Of a DNA stretch of 35,959 nucleotides, positions 1 through 7,336 are shown in pieces. Source of the DNA: Ignavibacteriales bacterium (lineage in GTDB: Bacteria > Bacteroidota > Ignavibacteria > Ignavibacteriales > Melioribacteraceae); the NCBI GenBank assembly GCA_016234355.1, contig JACRFC010000169.1, positions 1-35,959 of the forward strand, given 5' to 3'. Made by a program: the position numbers and the translations under genes. The notes below the pieces were generated by a model, which was given only the letters and a program-made list of their open reading frames with translations, did not search any database and was not told the DNA's origin. Within the stretch, counting starts at the first letter, position 1; the number at the start of each line of letters is the position of its first letter.

Positions 1-1719
1 AGTTTAATATTTGGTAAAGATTCCGCTTATGGACAATTAGGCAATCGGGCACCGCAAGGATTAAGCGCAATAGAAAGGTTGGGAGCCGGAGGTAGTAATG
101 CCGAAGATGCTTGGCTTTATCGTGCTTATGGCGGAGGCGATCTCAATAAATTTTATGAACGTAAGAGAGAAGGTATTTATAGTCTAGAAAATTTTAACGC
201 TATAGCCAGCCAACTGAACAGAGACTTCGGCGGTAATGAATGGATGATTGAGAGGCGGTTAAACACGATGCCGCAATTTAGTGATTTTAAAACTGCGGGG
301 ATAATACCGAAGCTTGCACAAAGTATTGCCGAGCACCCATATGGTTATACGCAAGAGGATTTTAAAAAAATTAAGAATGATCCGGATTTTAAGGAAAGAA
401 ACATGGGGGATTATCAAAAAGATGCTGCGGGTGCGGTTAGTGCCACTGAAAAAAATAGAGCCGAACAGCAAACAATTATGAATCAGATTGGTGATGATTA
501 CCGCAAGATGATCAATAAAATGGGATTGGATTGGTTAAGCACTTGGCGCGATCTTTCAACATCGGCGAACAACTATAAAATTATTCAAGATCAACTGAAT
601 GATGTTCTCGGCGAAAGCATAAAAAGGTTCAAAGAGTTCTTTGTTGAAGGAGGAAAAAGCGCTAAAGAATTTGAAGAGTGGAAGAAGAGAGAGGAGCTTG
701 AGAGTAATAGATTCCAACCTAAGAAAGAGGAAACCGAAGACGACCAGACGACCAAAAAATCTTTACAACAGCTTGATAATAAGTTTAAGTTACAACATAG
801 TCCGAGCTATGACGAATGGAAGAACAAACACACACCGATCAAAGATGCACACGGCATACCGGCAGAAGGATTTGTAGCGGAAGAAATGTCGAAGTTACAA
901 AAAGCATTAAGTGAATCTCCTTTAGGAATGAGATATAGAACAAGTCTTTATGAAGGAGATGCTACAACAGGACACGCTCCGGGTTCGCCACACTATACAG
1001 GAAAAGCATTTGACACAAGTCTTTATGATAAGGTTGCCAACAAAAAAATTGATGCGGATAATTACCCGCCGGAGGTAAAAACTTTTTACCAACAATTTGC
1101 TGATGAACATGGACTAAAGTATGGCGGTTCTTTTAAGCGATCATTTCGGGACGGGAAATTTATTGCCGGTCCAGACAACAATCATTTTCAAGAGGGTATA
1201 GGTTCACCGGTGAATGAAGATGAGAGCCATTCAGAGTTTAACAGAATTAAATCAGTTGTAGGACGAGACAAAGAATATCAAAAAGAATATCAAGAGGATA
1301 CTCGTAAACAATTGCTAATGCGAAGCGAGTATGAAAAATATGGAATTTCAATACTGCCCTCTTATAGAATTTCGGGCAATGAGTTATCTCCCAAATCAAT
1401 GAGCGAAGGGTTCAAAAAAGCATTGCAGTATCGAAACGAACCTTACTGGCCAATCTCTGAATCGGCAATAGATTATAAGAGGAAAGATCAATCTTTCTTT
1501 GAACCAAGTAGTAAAATAAAAAATGAAAAAAATGAAGGGAACTTTAATTTTGATCCGAACGCAATTAAAGAAGCAATCTTACAAGGATTTCGAGAATTAT
1601 CAGGGAGGGGCAATGATCAAAAAGAAATTATTATTAGAGACAAAACAGCGAATGGAATTACAAGTGAACATATGGAAACTTCTAGACGCAATGCTAATTC
1701 ATTTTATAACGGGAGATAG
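1..1719 (+). CDS. Phage tape-measure-like protein with M15-type peptidase domain (5' partial)
   Basis: The frame is open from base 1 with no stop, so the gene starts before the window; the TTG at 79 is internal. The visible 572 codons are hydrophilic and rich in charged helix, with glycine-rich patches near the left edge, as in C-terminal parts of phage tail tape-measure proteins. Bases 985-1014 encode SPHYTGKAFD, an exact fit to the SxHxxGxAxD zinc-binding motif of M15/VanY-type peptidases. Bases 1171-1191 encode PDNNHFQ, which fits the second metal-ligand motif (D..H). Such domains in tape-measure proteins are known to cut peptidoglycan during DNA entry. The stop at 1717-1719 is followed directly by the next tail gene. 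Tape measure is inferred from context and composition; the peptidase motif is seen directly. The last 35 or so residues recur as a fragment at 3411-3515. Confidence 0.7.
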   Translation, partial: SLIFGKDSAYGQLGNRAPQGLSAIERLGAGGSNAEDAWLYRAYGGGDLNKFYERKREGIYSLENFNAIASQLNRDFGGNEWMIERRLNTMPQFSDFKTAGIIPKLAQSIAEHPYGYTQEDFKKIKNDPDFKERNMGDYQKDAAGAVSATEKNRAEQQTIMNQIGDDYRKMINKMGLDWLSTWRDLSTSANNYKIIQDQLNDVLGESIKRFKEFFVEGGKSAKEFEEWKKREELESNRFQPKKEETEDDQTTKKSLQQLDNKFKLQHSPSYDEWKNKHTPIKDAHGIPAEGFVAEEMSKLQKALSESPLGMRYRTSLYEGDATTGHAPGSPHYTGKAFDTSLYDKVANKKIDADNYPPEVKTFYQQFADEHGLKYGGSFKRSFRDGKFIAGPDNNHFQEGIGSPVNEDESHSEFNRIKSVVGRDKEYQKEYQEDTRKQLLMRSEYEKYGISILPSYRISGNELSPKSMSEGFKKALQYRNEPYWPISESAIDYKRKDQSFFEPSSKIKNEKNEGNFNFDPNAIKEAILQGFRELSGRGNDQKEIIIRDKTANGITSEHMETSRRNANSFYNGR

Positions 1720-1724
1720 TGAAT

Positions 1725-3401
1725 ATGATACGGAAAATAGAACCCTTAGTTGAAGTATGGAATGTTTTCGGCTATCAAAACATCAGCCAGTATATCTCCA
1801 GCGTAAGGATTCAGAACAGTGTTGATACTCCGGTTGGAGTGATGACATTAGTTATTAACCCAAGCGCAACAAGCAGTTTGCCAACCTCAATTATACATAA
1901 CGCTATTCTAAATGAAGCGCAGAAAAGATTAGAACTAAACTCGATTGTTTCGGCGAAGATAGATAAAAATTCCGAGAAGCATTCTTTTCTTGGAAGGATT
2001 GACAATATTTATCCACGGATATCAGCAGACGGAAATAACACACAGCGGGAATTAGTTGTTAATTGCTCAATGCTATTGCCAAAAATTTTAATAAGAGATG
2101 AGATAATAAACTTCCCTTTGCTACAATATATGCCGGGCGCAAAAGAAAAACTTGGCACAGAGAGAGTAATGTTTTTAGAAGGCATGAGAGGGAACGTATC
2201 GGAAGATAAGACGAACGTATTTCAAGGCAGTAAACCGGAAGACGCAGTAAAGTGGATTATAGAAAATTGCATAGCGACTAATACCACAGTTACTAATGGA
2301 CGGACACGAGGCGGAAACATAGTTGCAAAATCTTTTTTCAACCCTAAGAAAGCCGCGACGTTCCGTTTTCGTTTTCTTTTAGGGGAACAACTTTACAATC
2401 CAATCCTCTCAGTGTATGCCGGTCCATTGTTAAGCTATATTATTTCATGTATTGACGTGGCTTTTTATGAAATTTTCTTCGACACCGAAACGGGAGAGGA
2501 CGGGCTCGCATATAATGTTATGACTGTGAGACCCAAGCCCTTTTCGTTTGTTGATTACAAACCGCAGCACAGTGCAAGCAAAAATTATAATGTAATAACC
2601 GGATGGGTAAATTTTGATAGTTACGAAAAGGAAAATCTTTTGGATAACCGACATAAAAAGGGAGTAGTAGATGCCATTACAAAAAACAGTGAGCAGAGAT
2701 TAACCGATACAACCGGAATTTCCGATTATGAGTTAAAGAATTCCTTTTCCGTAACCTTTCAACAATCAATAATGGCACCGGCAAATAGTTTGTTTGGGCA
2801 GTTAGGCCCTCTTTTCCCGCTACTAAATTTTGACAGCATTAAACGATATGGCTTAAGACATCTTCAGCTGGATTCTACTGTAAGCAACTATGAAAGCCCA
2901 AAAGAAAAATACAATAGGATGATAGCGAGCAAAACACCGCAAGATCTTGCCAAAATTATGAGTGAACCAAAAGGAGAACTTGAAGCTTTATTTGATAAAC
3001 GGGAAAAAGTATTTGAATGGTATGCTTATCCATATTTTGAAAGCGGATCAATTACATGGGTGGGTGATGAAAATTTGAAAGTTGGACAACGATTAATATA
3101 TGAAGACAAAGAATTTTTAGATCCAGAAGAGAAGAAAGTTTACCACGGAGTGGAATATTATATCAACAGTATTGCGCATGAGTTTGCGTATGGTAGATTT
3201 TTTAGAACTACAACAGAATTAAGCAGAGGAGCGCCGAAAGGATTAGCAGCAAAATGGCTTAATAAAAATAGAGCTGATTTCATAAGTCCAACGGAGCTAG
3301 ATTATGACCTATATATGAACAAAGGTATTAGGGTTGATAAGGTCTATGAACGACCGACTATGGAAGAGATGTTGCAAAATGGACTAACGGAAATTGTATG
3401 A
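1725..3401 (+). CDS. Phage tail/baseplate protein (hub-like, inferred)
   Basis: A protein of 558 residues that starts 5 bases after the tape-measure stop. ATG at 1725 is preferred because a GGGAG ribosome site at 1711-1715 lies 9 bases upstream; the GTG at 1719 would be too close. The N-terminus (IEPLVEVWNVFGYQNISQYI) followed by beta-rich sequence, and the position right after a tape-measure-like gene, fit baseplate hub or tail-tip proteins of the late-control-D type. The C-terminal third has aromatic-rich beta segments (YAYPYFESGSITWVGDENL), as expected for a structural ring protein. I recognise no catalytic motif. Translation is probably coupled to the upstream gene. The function is inferred from position and general character only. 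Confidence 0.5.
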   Translation: MIRKIEPLVEVWNVFGYQNISQYISSVRIQNSVDTPVGVMTLVINPSATSSLPTSIIHNAILNEAQKRLELNSIVSAKIDKNSEKHSFLGRIDNIYPRISADGNNTQRELVVNCSMLLPKILIRDEIINFPLLQYMPGAKEKLGTERVMFLEGMRGNVSEDKTNVFQGSKPEDAVKWIIENCIATNTTVTNGRTRGGNIVAKSFFNPKKAATFRFRFLLGEQLYNPILSVYAGPLLSYIISCIDVAFYEIFFDTETGEDGLAYNVMTVRPKPFSFVDYKPQHSASKNYNVITGWVNFDSYEKENLLDNRHKKGVVDAITKNSEQRLTDTTGISDYELKNSFSVTFQQSIMAPANSLFGQLGPLFPLLNFDSIKRYGLRHLQLDSTVSNYESPKEKYNRMIASKTPQDLAKIMSEPKGELEALFDKREKVFEWYAYPYFESGSITWVGDENLKVGQRLIYEDKEFLDPEEKKVYHGVEYYINSIAHEFAYGRFFRTTTELSRGAPKGLAAKWLNKNRADFISPTELDYDLYMNKGIRVDKVYERPTMEEMLQNGLTEIV

Positions 3402-3404
3402 TAG

Positions 3405-3515
3405 GCAATTGGCAATGATCAAAAAGGAATTATCATAAGGGATAAAACTGAAGGTGGTATTTCAGTAGAGCAATTTGATCACGCGAGTCGGAGGGCAAAT
3501 TCGGTATTTAAATAA
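3405..3515 (+). pseudogene. Duplicated C-terminal fragment of the tape-measure-like gene
   Basis: From 3411 to 3515 the sequence reads GNDQKGIIIRDKTEGGISVE, then continues to SRRANSVFK and a TAA. The end of the first gene reads GNDQKEIIIRDKTANGITSE and then SRRNANSFYNGR. The two also align at base level (ggcaatgatcaaaaag is shared). A TAG at 3402-3404 closes the frame just upstream and no start codon precedes the fragment, so it cannot be an independent gene. It is best read as the remnant of a second, deleted tape-measure-like gene, or of a recombination event at this end of the prophage. Confidence 0.7.
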
Positions 3516-3600
3516 TAAAAAAACCACGATTAGATACGAGTTCAACATTCAAATTACTAAGGGTTGTATGTGATAATTTAAAATAATGCAAGGATGAATC

Positions 3601-3900
3601 ATGCAACAAATTATCACAATCCAAGTGGAGCTTGAAGAATTTAAGGAAATAGTAAAAGAGATTGTCACAGATGTTGTCAAGAGACAATTGGTTCATAACA
3701 GTTCGTCTGAGAAAGAAGATGAATTAATTTCTATGAACCAAGCTTGTCTGATGTTGAATGTTTCCAAAGTTACACTCTGGAACTATCGTAAGAAAAAATT
3801 AATCCATGCTCGGAAAATTGGCAGAAGAGTTCTATTTAGTAAAAAAGAATTGCGTGAGGCAACAGAACATGCTTATATTGGACAAGCGCTTCATAATTAA
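3601..3900 (+). CDS. Excisionase-like helix-turn-helix protein
   Basis: A 99-residue protein. Residues 1-35 form a charged amphipathic helix (LEEFKEIVKEIVTDVVKRQL). Residues 42-95 are a MerR/excisionase-type winged helix-turn-helix (HTH_17 style): MNQACLMLNVSKVTLWNYRK, then the wing KIGRRVLFSKKELRE. The start ATG has AAGGA 7 bases upstream. Small proteins of this build in Bacteroidota mobile elements act as excisionases or recombination directionality factors, or regulate element genes. It lies between phage tail genes and the putative attachment site at 3980-3998, which supports a role in excision. No integrase is visible in the window. The DNA-binding fold is well supported; excision as its job is inferred. 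Confidence 0.75.
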   Translation: MQQIITIQVELEEFKEIVKEIVTDVVKRQLVHNSSSEKEDELISMNQACLMLNVSKVTLWNYRKKKLIHARKIGRRVLFSKKELREATEHAYIGQALHN

Positions 3901-3979
3901 AGGTAATGTGTGAACTGTGTGAGAAATATAAATTTTATTTTCCAACTTATTATAATAAATATAGTTAGACGTTAAGAAG

Positions 3980-3998
3980 CGACTCCCGCCACCTCCAC
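3980..3998 (+). other. Putative attachment site: 3'-end fragment of a tmRNA or tRNA gene
   Basis: The 19 bases cgactcccgccacctccac match the conserved 3' end of tmRNA genes and some tRNAs (T-loop end, T-stem and acceptor strand, usually ttcga.tcccgcca.ctccacca). No RNA gene body lies upstream, so only the 3' scrap is present. Elements that integrate into the 3' end of such genes leave this kind of scrap at their far end. Its plus-strand orientation places the element to the left, which agrees with the phage genes at 1-3900. The second att copy, with the intact RNA gene, would be outside the window. The full CCA is not encoded here. Confidence 0.55.
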
Positions 3999-4020
3999 TT
4001 ATATCATACAGCTTATCTAA

Positions 4021-4047
4021 AATGCGTTTATAATTAATAAACGCATT
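4021..4047. repeat. 11-bp perfect inverted repeat (hairpin)
   Basis: The arms aatgcgtttat (4021-4031) and ataaacgcatt (4037-4047) are exact reverse complements around the loop aatta. It sits just past the putative att site and 24 bases beyond the stop of a possible minus-strand small ORF. No T-run follows on either strand, so it is not a standard terminator. It could be a recombinase arm site, an operator or an RNA hairpin. Confidence 0.5.
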
Positions 4048-4070
4048 CCATTGAAAATAAAACAATTCTT

Positions 4071-4211
4071 TTAGGTAGGAAACACTTTACTATAAATTTC
4101 CTTAGTCAAAGGTAATCGATTTCCCTTGACTATGATGTTTCTATGGTCTAATTCCTTCAGCAATTGATTTTGTTTGTACAATAGTTTGTTATTTCTTTTT
4201 AATAATTCCAT
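4071..4211 (-). CDS. Possible small protein, 46 aa
   Basis: This minus-strand frame starts MELLKRNNKLLYKQNQLLKE, a lysine/asparagine/leucine-rich amphipathic helix, and ends KEIYSKVFPT before TAA. It fills most of an otherwise empty stretch between the att-like site and the YD-repeat gene on the same strand. No clear ribosome site precedes the ATG, and the frame stays open upstream without another start, so it may be the end of a decayed gene. I do not recognise it. Confidence 0.25.
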   Translation of the reverse strand: MELLKRNNKLLYKQNQLLKELDHRNIIVKGNRLPLTKEIYSKVFPT

Positions 4212-4312
4212 CTCTATACTGTCGTATTGGGCTGCCCGATTTGTTGATTGCGCCCGGCAATTACTTGATAAAAAAGAAAAGTTAAAAGAACAATGATTAT
4301 GGTTTTTATTAT

Positions 4313-5098
4313 TTACTCCTCATATATATAGTCAAATATCTTTTCATGTGTAAGCATTTCATTTGAGTAATAAAGCAATGACCGCATTAACATTCTGTTC
4401 TCATCATCGTATTCGAATATTTCTTTCTGTTTTATTATACCTCGCGAGTTAAATGATTCGCGGCAAATTAATTCTTTGTTTTCGTTATATGATAAATCTT
4501 CATAACCAATCAACTTATCATTTGAGTCGTATTCGTCAATATGAATATCTAGTCCGTCAATATTTTTTATCCGAACATTTTTTAGCTGAACATTACCATC
4601 TGAATTGTAAAAATATTGAATATCATTTTTCACACTTCTGTCTATGTGAATCGAGTGAAAAACTCCGTCTTCATTCGAAGCTTCAATGTTTTTTTGCTTT
4701 CCATTTTCATCGAATTCAAATTCAATTATTTCATGTTTATTCTTGGAAAAATATTCCTGTCGTATAAGGTTATGCTCTTCATTATATATAAAGATTGTAC
4801 GGGATTCTTCATTCCAATTTTCATCATAGTCGATTTGTTCTATTAAATTATCATTTTCATCATAAATGAATTTTATGATTTCCGTTTCCTCTCCATATGA
4901 TTCTCTTCTAGAGATATTATTCTTATTATCATCAACAAAACGGTGTTCTATCTTTCCATCAGTTGAATAATGAATATCTTCTTCTACCTCATTCTCTGTG
5001 TCGTATTTGTGCTCATAGTATAGGAATGATCTTTCTTCGGGCGGATTACTTGAGTAATCTTTGAAGATGCAGAAAATCCTGTAATCAGTTTTTAGCAT
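4313..5098 (-). CDS. YD-repeat-like (RHS-type) repeat protein of unknown function
   Basis: A 261-residue acidic protein without signal peptide or membrane segment. It is made of tandem beta-hairpin units of roughly 20-25 residues with the pattern Y.YDE.NNLI....Y, for example FIYDENDNLIEQIDYDENWN, FIYNEEHNLIRQEYF and FEFDENGKQKNI. These resemble the YD units of RHS proteins but lack the long shell and toxin tip, so it is not a full RHS toxin. It follows the WG-repeat gene with an 18-base gap on the same strand, so the two are probably co-transcribed. Pairs of repeat proteins like this occur among immunity-type or surface-recognition accessory genes, but no function can be assigned from sequence. 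The start codon lacks a strong ribosome site. Confidence 0.65.
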   Translation of the reverse strand: MLKTDYRIFCIFKDYSSNPPEERSFLYYEHKYDTENEVEEDIHYSTDGKIEHRFVDDNKNNISRRESYGEETEIIKFIYDENDNLIEQIDYDENWNEESRTIFIYNEEHNLIRQEYFSKNKHEIIEFEFDENGKQKNIEASNEDGVFHSIHIDRSVKNDIQYFYNSDGNVQLKNVRIKNIDGLDIHIDEYDSNDKLIGYEDLSYNENKELICRESFNSRGIIKQKEIFEYDDENRMLMRSLLYYSNEMLTHEKIFDYIYEE

Positions 5099-5116
5099 AA
5101 AAGTATCTCACACTAA

Positions 5117-6148
5117 TTAATTTAATCTTGCAAATTCTGATTCTTGAAAAACATACGAGATCAATTGGTTGCCCCTTAAATCCATCACTCCCTTTTTACC
5201 TAATTCTGTAAACTGGATAATTCCTTCATGAAATATTGGAGGTTGCTCAAATTTAAATGGAGTTAAAAAATCCTGTTCTAATCCAAGAAGCGCCCAATTG
5301 TACTTTGCTTTTACCGGAAGCATCCCGTTTTGGGCATAAGCCACATCTCTGAAAATGAATTCAGTTATTTGTTCTCCGTTTTTATCAATAACTCCCCAAT
5401 AACCGTCTTTTTTGACAATCAACTTATCTTCATATGCAAAGGCTGCTTCATCATAAATCGGATCAATGACAAATTCATTTTCGCGGTTAATAAAGCCGGC
5501 TCGTTCCCCGATCGAAGCAGCGGCTAATCCATATTCAAAGCGGGAGACTTTATCATAAATAGGTGGGATTACCATATCCCCGTAAATGTTTAGAAATCCA
5601 TACTTATTGTTTTGCTTAACTCTCACAAGCCACTCCGATACGTAATCGTTTTCATTGAGCAGATCAAAAGGGTTGATTATTTTTGAACGGAATTCAAATG
5701 AGGTTATAAATTGACCCTTACAATTTACAAGTGCTTCTTCCTTATAATTTGCATTGTCACTAAATCTAGCGACTTTAGCTACACCGCAATCGAAGGGTGT
5801 AGTTAGTAGTGGTTCATCGTAGACAAATATTTCATTTCCCTCTTTATCAATTATCATTGTGTCCTGCAGATTAGAAACGAAGGCATATCCCTGGCTGAAA
5901 TCTTCGGCGAGATCGTATTTGTAGATAACTTGATGATTGCCGAGTCGGTTGATATAGCCGGATTTATCCCGTTTTTCGATTCTTGCTAAATCATCATGGA
6001 AATCGTAGAGAGTACAGCGGTCAAACCAAATCCTTGAGTCGTTTTTAAGCTGTATTCCTTTTTCTAGGAGGCCGTTCTTTTTCCTATAAACGATGCAACT
6101 TCCGTTAATAAAGTCTCCGCAAATAATTTGTTCATTTTTAGAATTCAT
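5117..6148 (-). CDS. WG-repeat protein
   Basis: A 343-residue soluble protein built from WG (KWG) beta-repeats of about 30-35 residues. Clear units include YGFLNIYGDMVIPPIYDKVS, AGFINRENEFVIDPIYDEAA and YWGVIDKNGEQITEFIF; weaker units lie before and after. Start choice: AGGAG at 6155-6159 (minus strand) sits 6 bases before the ATG at 6148; the ATG at 6151 and TTG at 6154 are too close. WG-repeat proteins are widespread in Bacteroidota and mostly uncharacterised; they are thought to be binding scaffolds. The gene is first in a two-gene minus-strand unit with the YD-like gene. The 255-base divergent region upstream carries two palindromes (6204-6218 and 6274-6291), so its transcription is likely controlled there. 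Confidence 0.8.
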   Translation of the reverse strand: MNSKNEQIICGDFINGSCIVYRKKNGLLEKGIQLKNDSRIWFDRCTLYDFHDDLARIEKRDKSGYINRLGNHQVIYKYDLAEDFSQGYAFVSNLQDTMIIDKEGNEIFVYDEPLLTTPFDCGVAKVARFSDNANYKEEALVNCKGQFITSFEFRSKIINPFDLLNENDYVSEWLVRVKQNNKYGFLNIYGDMVIPPIYDKVSRFEYGLAAASIGERAGFINRENEFVIDPIYDEAAFAYEDKLIVKKDGYWGVIDKNGEQITEFIFRDVAYAQNGMLPVKAKYNWALLGLEQDFLTPFKFEQPPIFHEGIIQFTELGKKGVMDLRGNQLISYVFQESEFARLN

Positions 6149-6157
6149 CATCAACTC

Positions 6158-6214
6158 CTAGTTTTTCTAATCCAAATGTATCTGCTGGATTAGATGTTAA
6201 GAGTATCATTAAAT
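6158..6214 (+). repeat. 57-bp imperfect direct repeat, copy A
   Basis: It aligns without gaps to 7359-7415, with 44 of 57 bases identical, including ctagtttttctaatcc at the left end and atcattaaat at the right end. Read on the plus strand both copies encode SFSNPN.S......SIIK, and several differences are at third codon positions. Both may therefore descend from the same short coding sequence. Copy A sits in the untranslated region upstream of the WG-repeat gene. Confidence 0.55.
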
Positions 6215-6220
6215 GATATT
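6203..6220. promoter_or_regulatory. Candidate operator, 15-bp palindrome in an 18-bp shared sequence (site 1)
   Basis: GTATCATTAAATGATATT contains the palindrome tatcatt-a-aatgata (6204-6218). The same 18 bases occur at 11114-11131, in the divergent promoter region of the WYL-domain regulator. This copy lies 55 bases upstream of the WG-repeat gene start, in the divergent region facing the small genes at 6404. Shape, length and placement fit a dimeric repressor site. Confidence 0.5.
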
Positions 6221-6273
6221 TTAAATGTTTGTGTAGTTAATGAAATTAGAATTCATTTTATTTGATTCAGAAT

Positions 6274-6291
6274 TTTCTGCACGTGCAGAAA
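6274..6291. promoter_or_regulatory. 18-bp perfect palindrome, candidate operator
   Basis: TTTCTGCACGTGCAGAAA is a perfect palindrome in the middle of the divergent region between the WG-repeat gene (minus) and the 78-aa gene (plus). Outer arms attcattt (6251-6258) and aaatgaat (6299-6306) surround it nearly symmetrically. No T-run follows, so a terminator is unlikely. I found no second copy in the window. Confidence 0.45.
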
Positions 6292-6403
6292 TCCATTTAA
6301 ATGAATCTATTATTGTAACATTAAATGAGTTTTGAAAATCGAAAAATTTATTCCATTGAATCTGCGCAAACGAGTAACCAACAATAAGGGAAGGAGAATA
6401 ATT

Positions 6404-6640
6404 ATGAGTAGAATTAAAATTAGTGTACCTTATACAGAGATGTACGCTGTAGAGGATGCAATTTCTAGGGATCCACATGATAAGTTGGGTAGTGTAATTC
6501 GCTTGATTGATCATTACCTGGAATCTGAATATGAATGTGAGGATGGGAAAATAGTAAAACCATACGAATTCTATATAGGATCTACTTCTCAAGATTATAG
6601 AATGAGAGCTTCAAAGCATGGAGCTGAATATGTGAATTAA
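6404..6640 (+). CDS. Small hypothetical protein, 78 aa
   Basis: ATG at 6404 is chosen because GGGAAGGAG ends 8 bases upstream; the longer frame to 6332 has no ribosome site. The protein begins MSRIKISVPYTEMYAVEDAI and is acidic in the middle (LIDHYLESEYECEDGK), with no signal peptide or membrane segment. I do not recognise the family. Its stop overlaps the start of the next small gene (TAATG), so the two are translationally coupled. The pair sits directly upstream of a DEDDh exonuclease gene, with an 18-bp palindrome in the region before it. Short coupled genes ahead of a nuclease can be regulators or antitoxin-like, but nothing in the sequence proves that. Confidence 0.6.
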   Translation: MSRIKISVPYTEMYAVEDAISRDPHDKLGSVIRLIDHYLESEYECEDGKIVKPYEFYIGSTSQDYRMRASKHGAEYVN

Positions 6641-6810
6641 TGGTAGTAGTTTATAAGGAAAGATCTATCAAAAGAATGATGGAGATGGAAAGTTTATTAA
6701 ATGACCAATACATTAGATACTCAAACAATGTAAAGGGTGGCTCTGCTGGTCCTCGCGCTCAAGATTCCGATGACTATAAATATGTTTATGTATGTTTTAA
6801 AATGAAATAA
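6640..6810 (+). CDS. Small hypothetical protein, 56 aa
   Basis: This frame begins MVVVYKERSIKRMMEMESLL and ends DYKYVYVCFKMK before TAA at 6808-6810. Its ATG overlaps the stop of the 78-aa gene (TAATG), the arrangement used for coupled re-initiation. The middle (NVKGGSAGPRAQDSDDY) is glycine and polar-rich. It ends 14 bases before the start chosen for the exonuclease gene. I do not recognise it. The overlap and its fit between two genes are the only support. Confidence 0.45.
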   Translation: MVVVYKERSIKRMMEMESLLNDQYIRYSNNVKGGSAGPRAQDSDDYKYVYVCFKMK

Positions 6811-6824
6811 ATTACATTTTGTCT

Positions 6825-7319
6825 ATGAATTTTCTAGCAATAGATTTCGAAACAGCCAATTATTATCGGGATAGTGCTTGCGCTGTTGGATTGGTACGCG
6901 TCGAAAATCTACAAATTGTTGAGCGAAAATGTCTACTGATTAAACCGCCGTCAAAATGGTTTGTCTTCTCTTACTTACATGGAATTACATGGGAGGATGT
7001 TAAAGAGCAACTAGATTTTGGATCTCTCTGGAATGAAATTGAACCTTTCTTCGCCGGAATTGATTTTGTGGTTGCCCACAACTCCAGTTTCGATTCTTCG
7101 GTTTTGAGAGCGCTCTGTAATAGATACAATCTTGAAATGCCGAATATCAACTTCAAATGTACTGTCAACATCTCTAGAAAACTTTGGGGAATTTATCCAA
7201 CCAAACTCTCAGATGTCTGCAATAAATTTGGAATTCCTCTTCAACATCATGAAGCTATGTCAGATACACTTGCGTGTGCAGAAATAATGATAAAGGCTAT
7301 TAAAGAAGGATATTCATAA
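6825..7319 (+). CDS. DEDDh 3'-5' exonuclease (DnaQ/epsilon-like)
   Basis: A stand-alone 164-residue exonuclease domain of the DNA polymerase III epsilon/RNase T type. All catalytic positions are visible: D7 and E9 in IDFETAN (Exo I), D90 in AHNSSFD (Exo II), and H142 with D147 in HHEAMSD (Exo III, Hx4D). It should degrade DNA or RNA from 3' ends using two metal ions. It has no polymerase, helicase or BRCT extension. ATG at 6825 is chosen over TTG at 6819, though neither has a good ribosome site; translation may depend on coupling to the small genes upstream. In this accessory setting, next to a second nuclease-like gene on the opposite strand, a role in defence or element DNA processing is plausible but not shown. 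Confidence 0.85.
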   Translation: MNFLAIDFETANYYRDSACAVGLVRVENLQIVERKCLLIKPPSKWFVFSYLHGITWEDVKEQLDFGSLWNEIEPFFAGIDFVVAHNSSFDSSVLRALCNRYNLEMPNINFKCTVNISRKLWGIYPTKLSDVCNKFGIPLQHHEAMSDTLACAEIMIKAIKEGYS

Positions 7320-7336
7320 ATACAAAGAGGTTAGAA

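Noticed and set aside
6221-6592. Minus-strand open frame of about 120 codons in the divergent region
   Set aside because: It covers the palindromic regulatory region and overlaps the better-supported 78-aa gene on the plus strand; it has no ribosome site and an unnatural composition.
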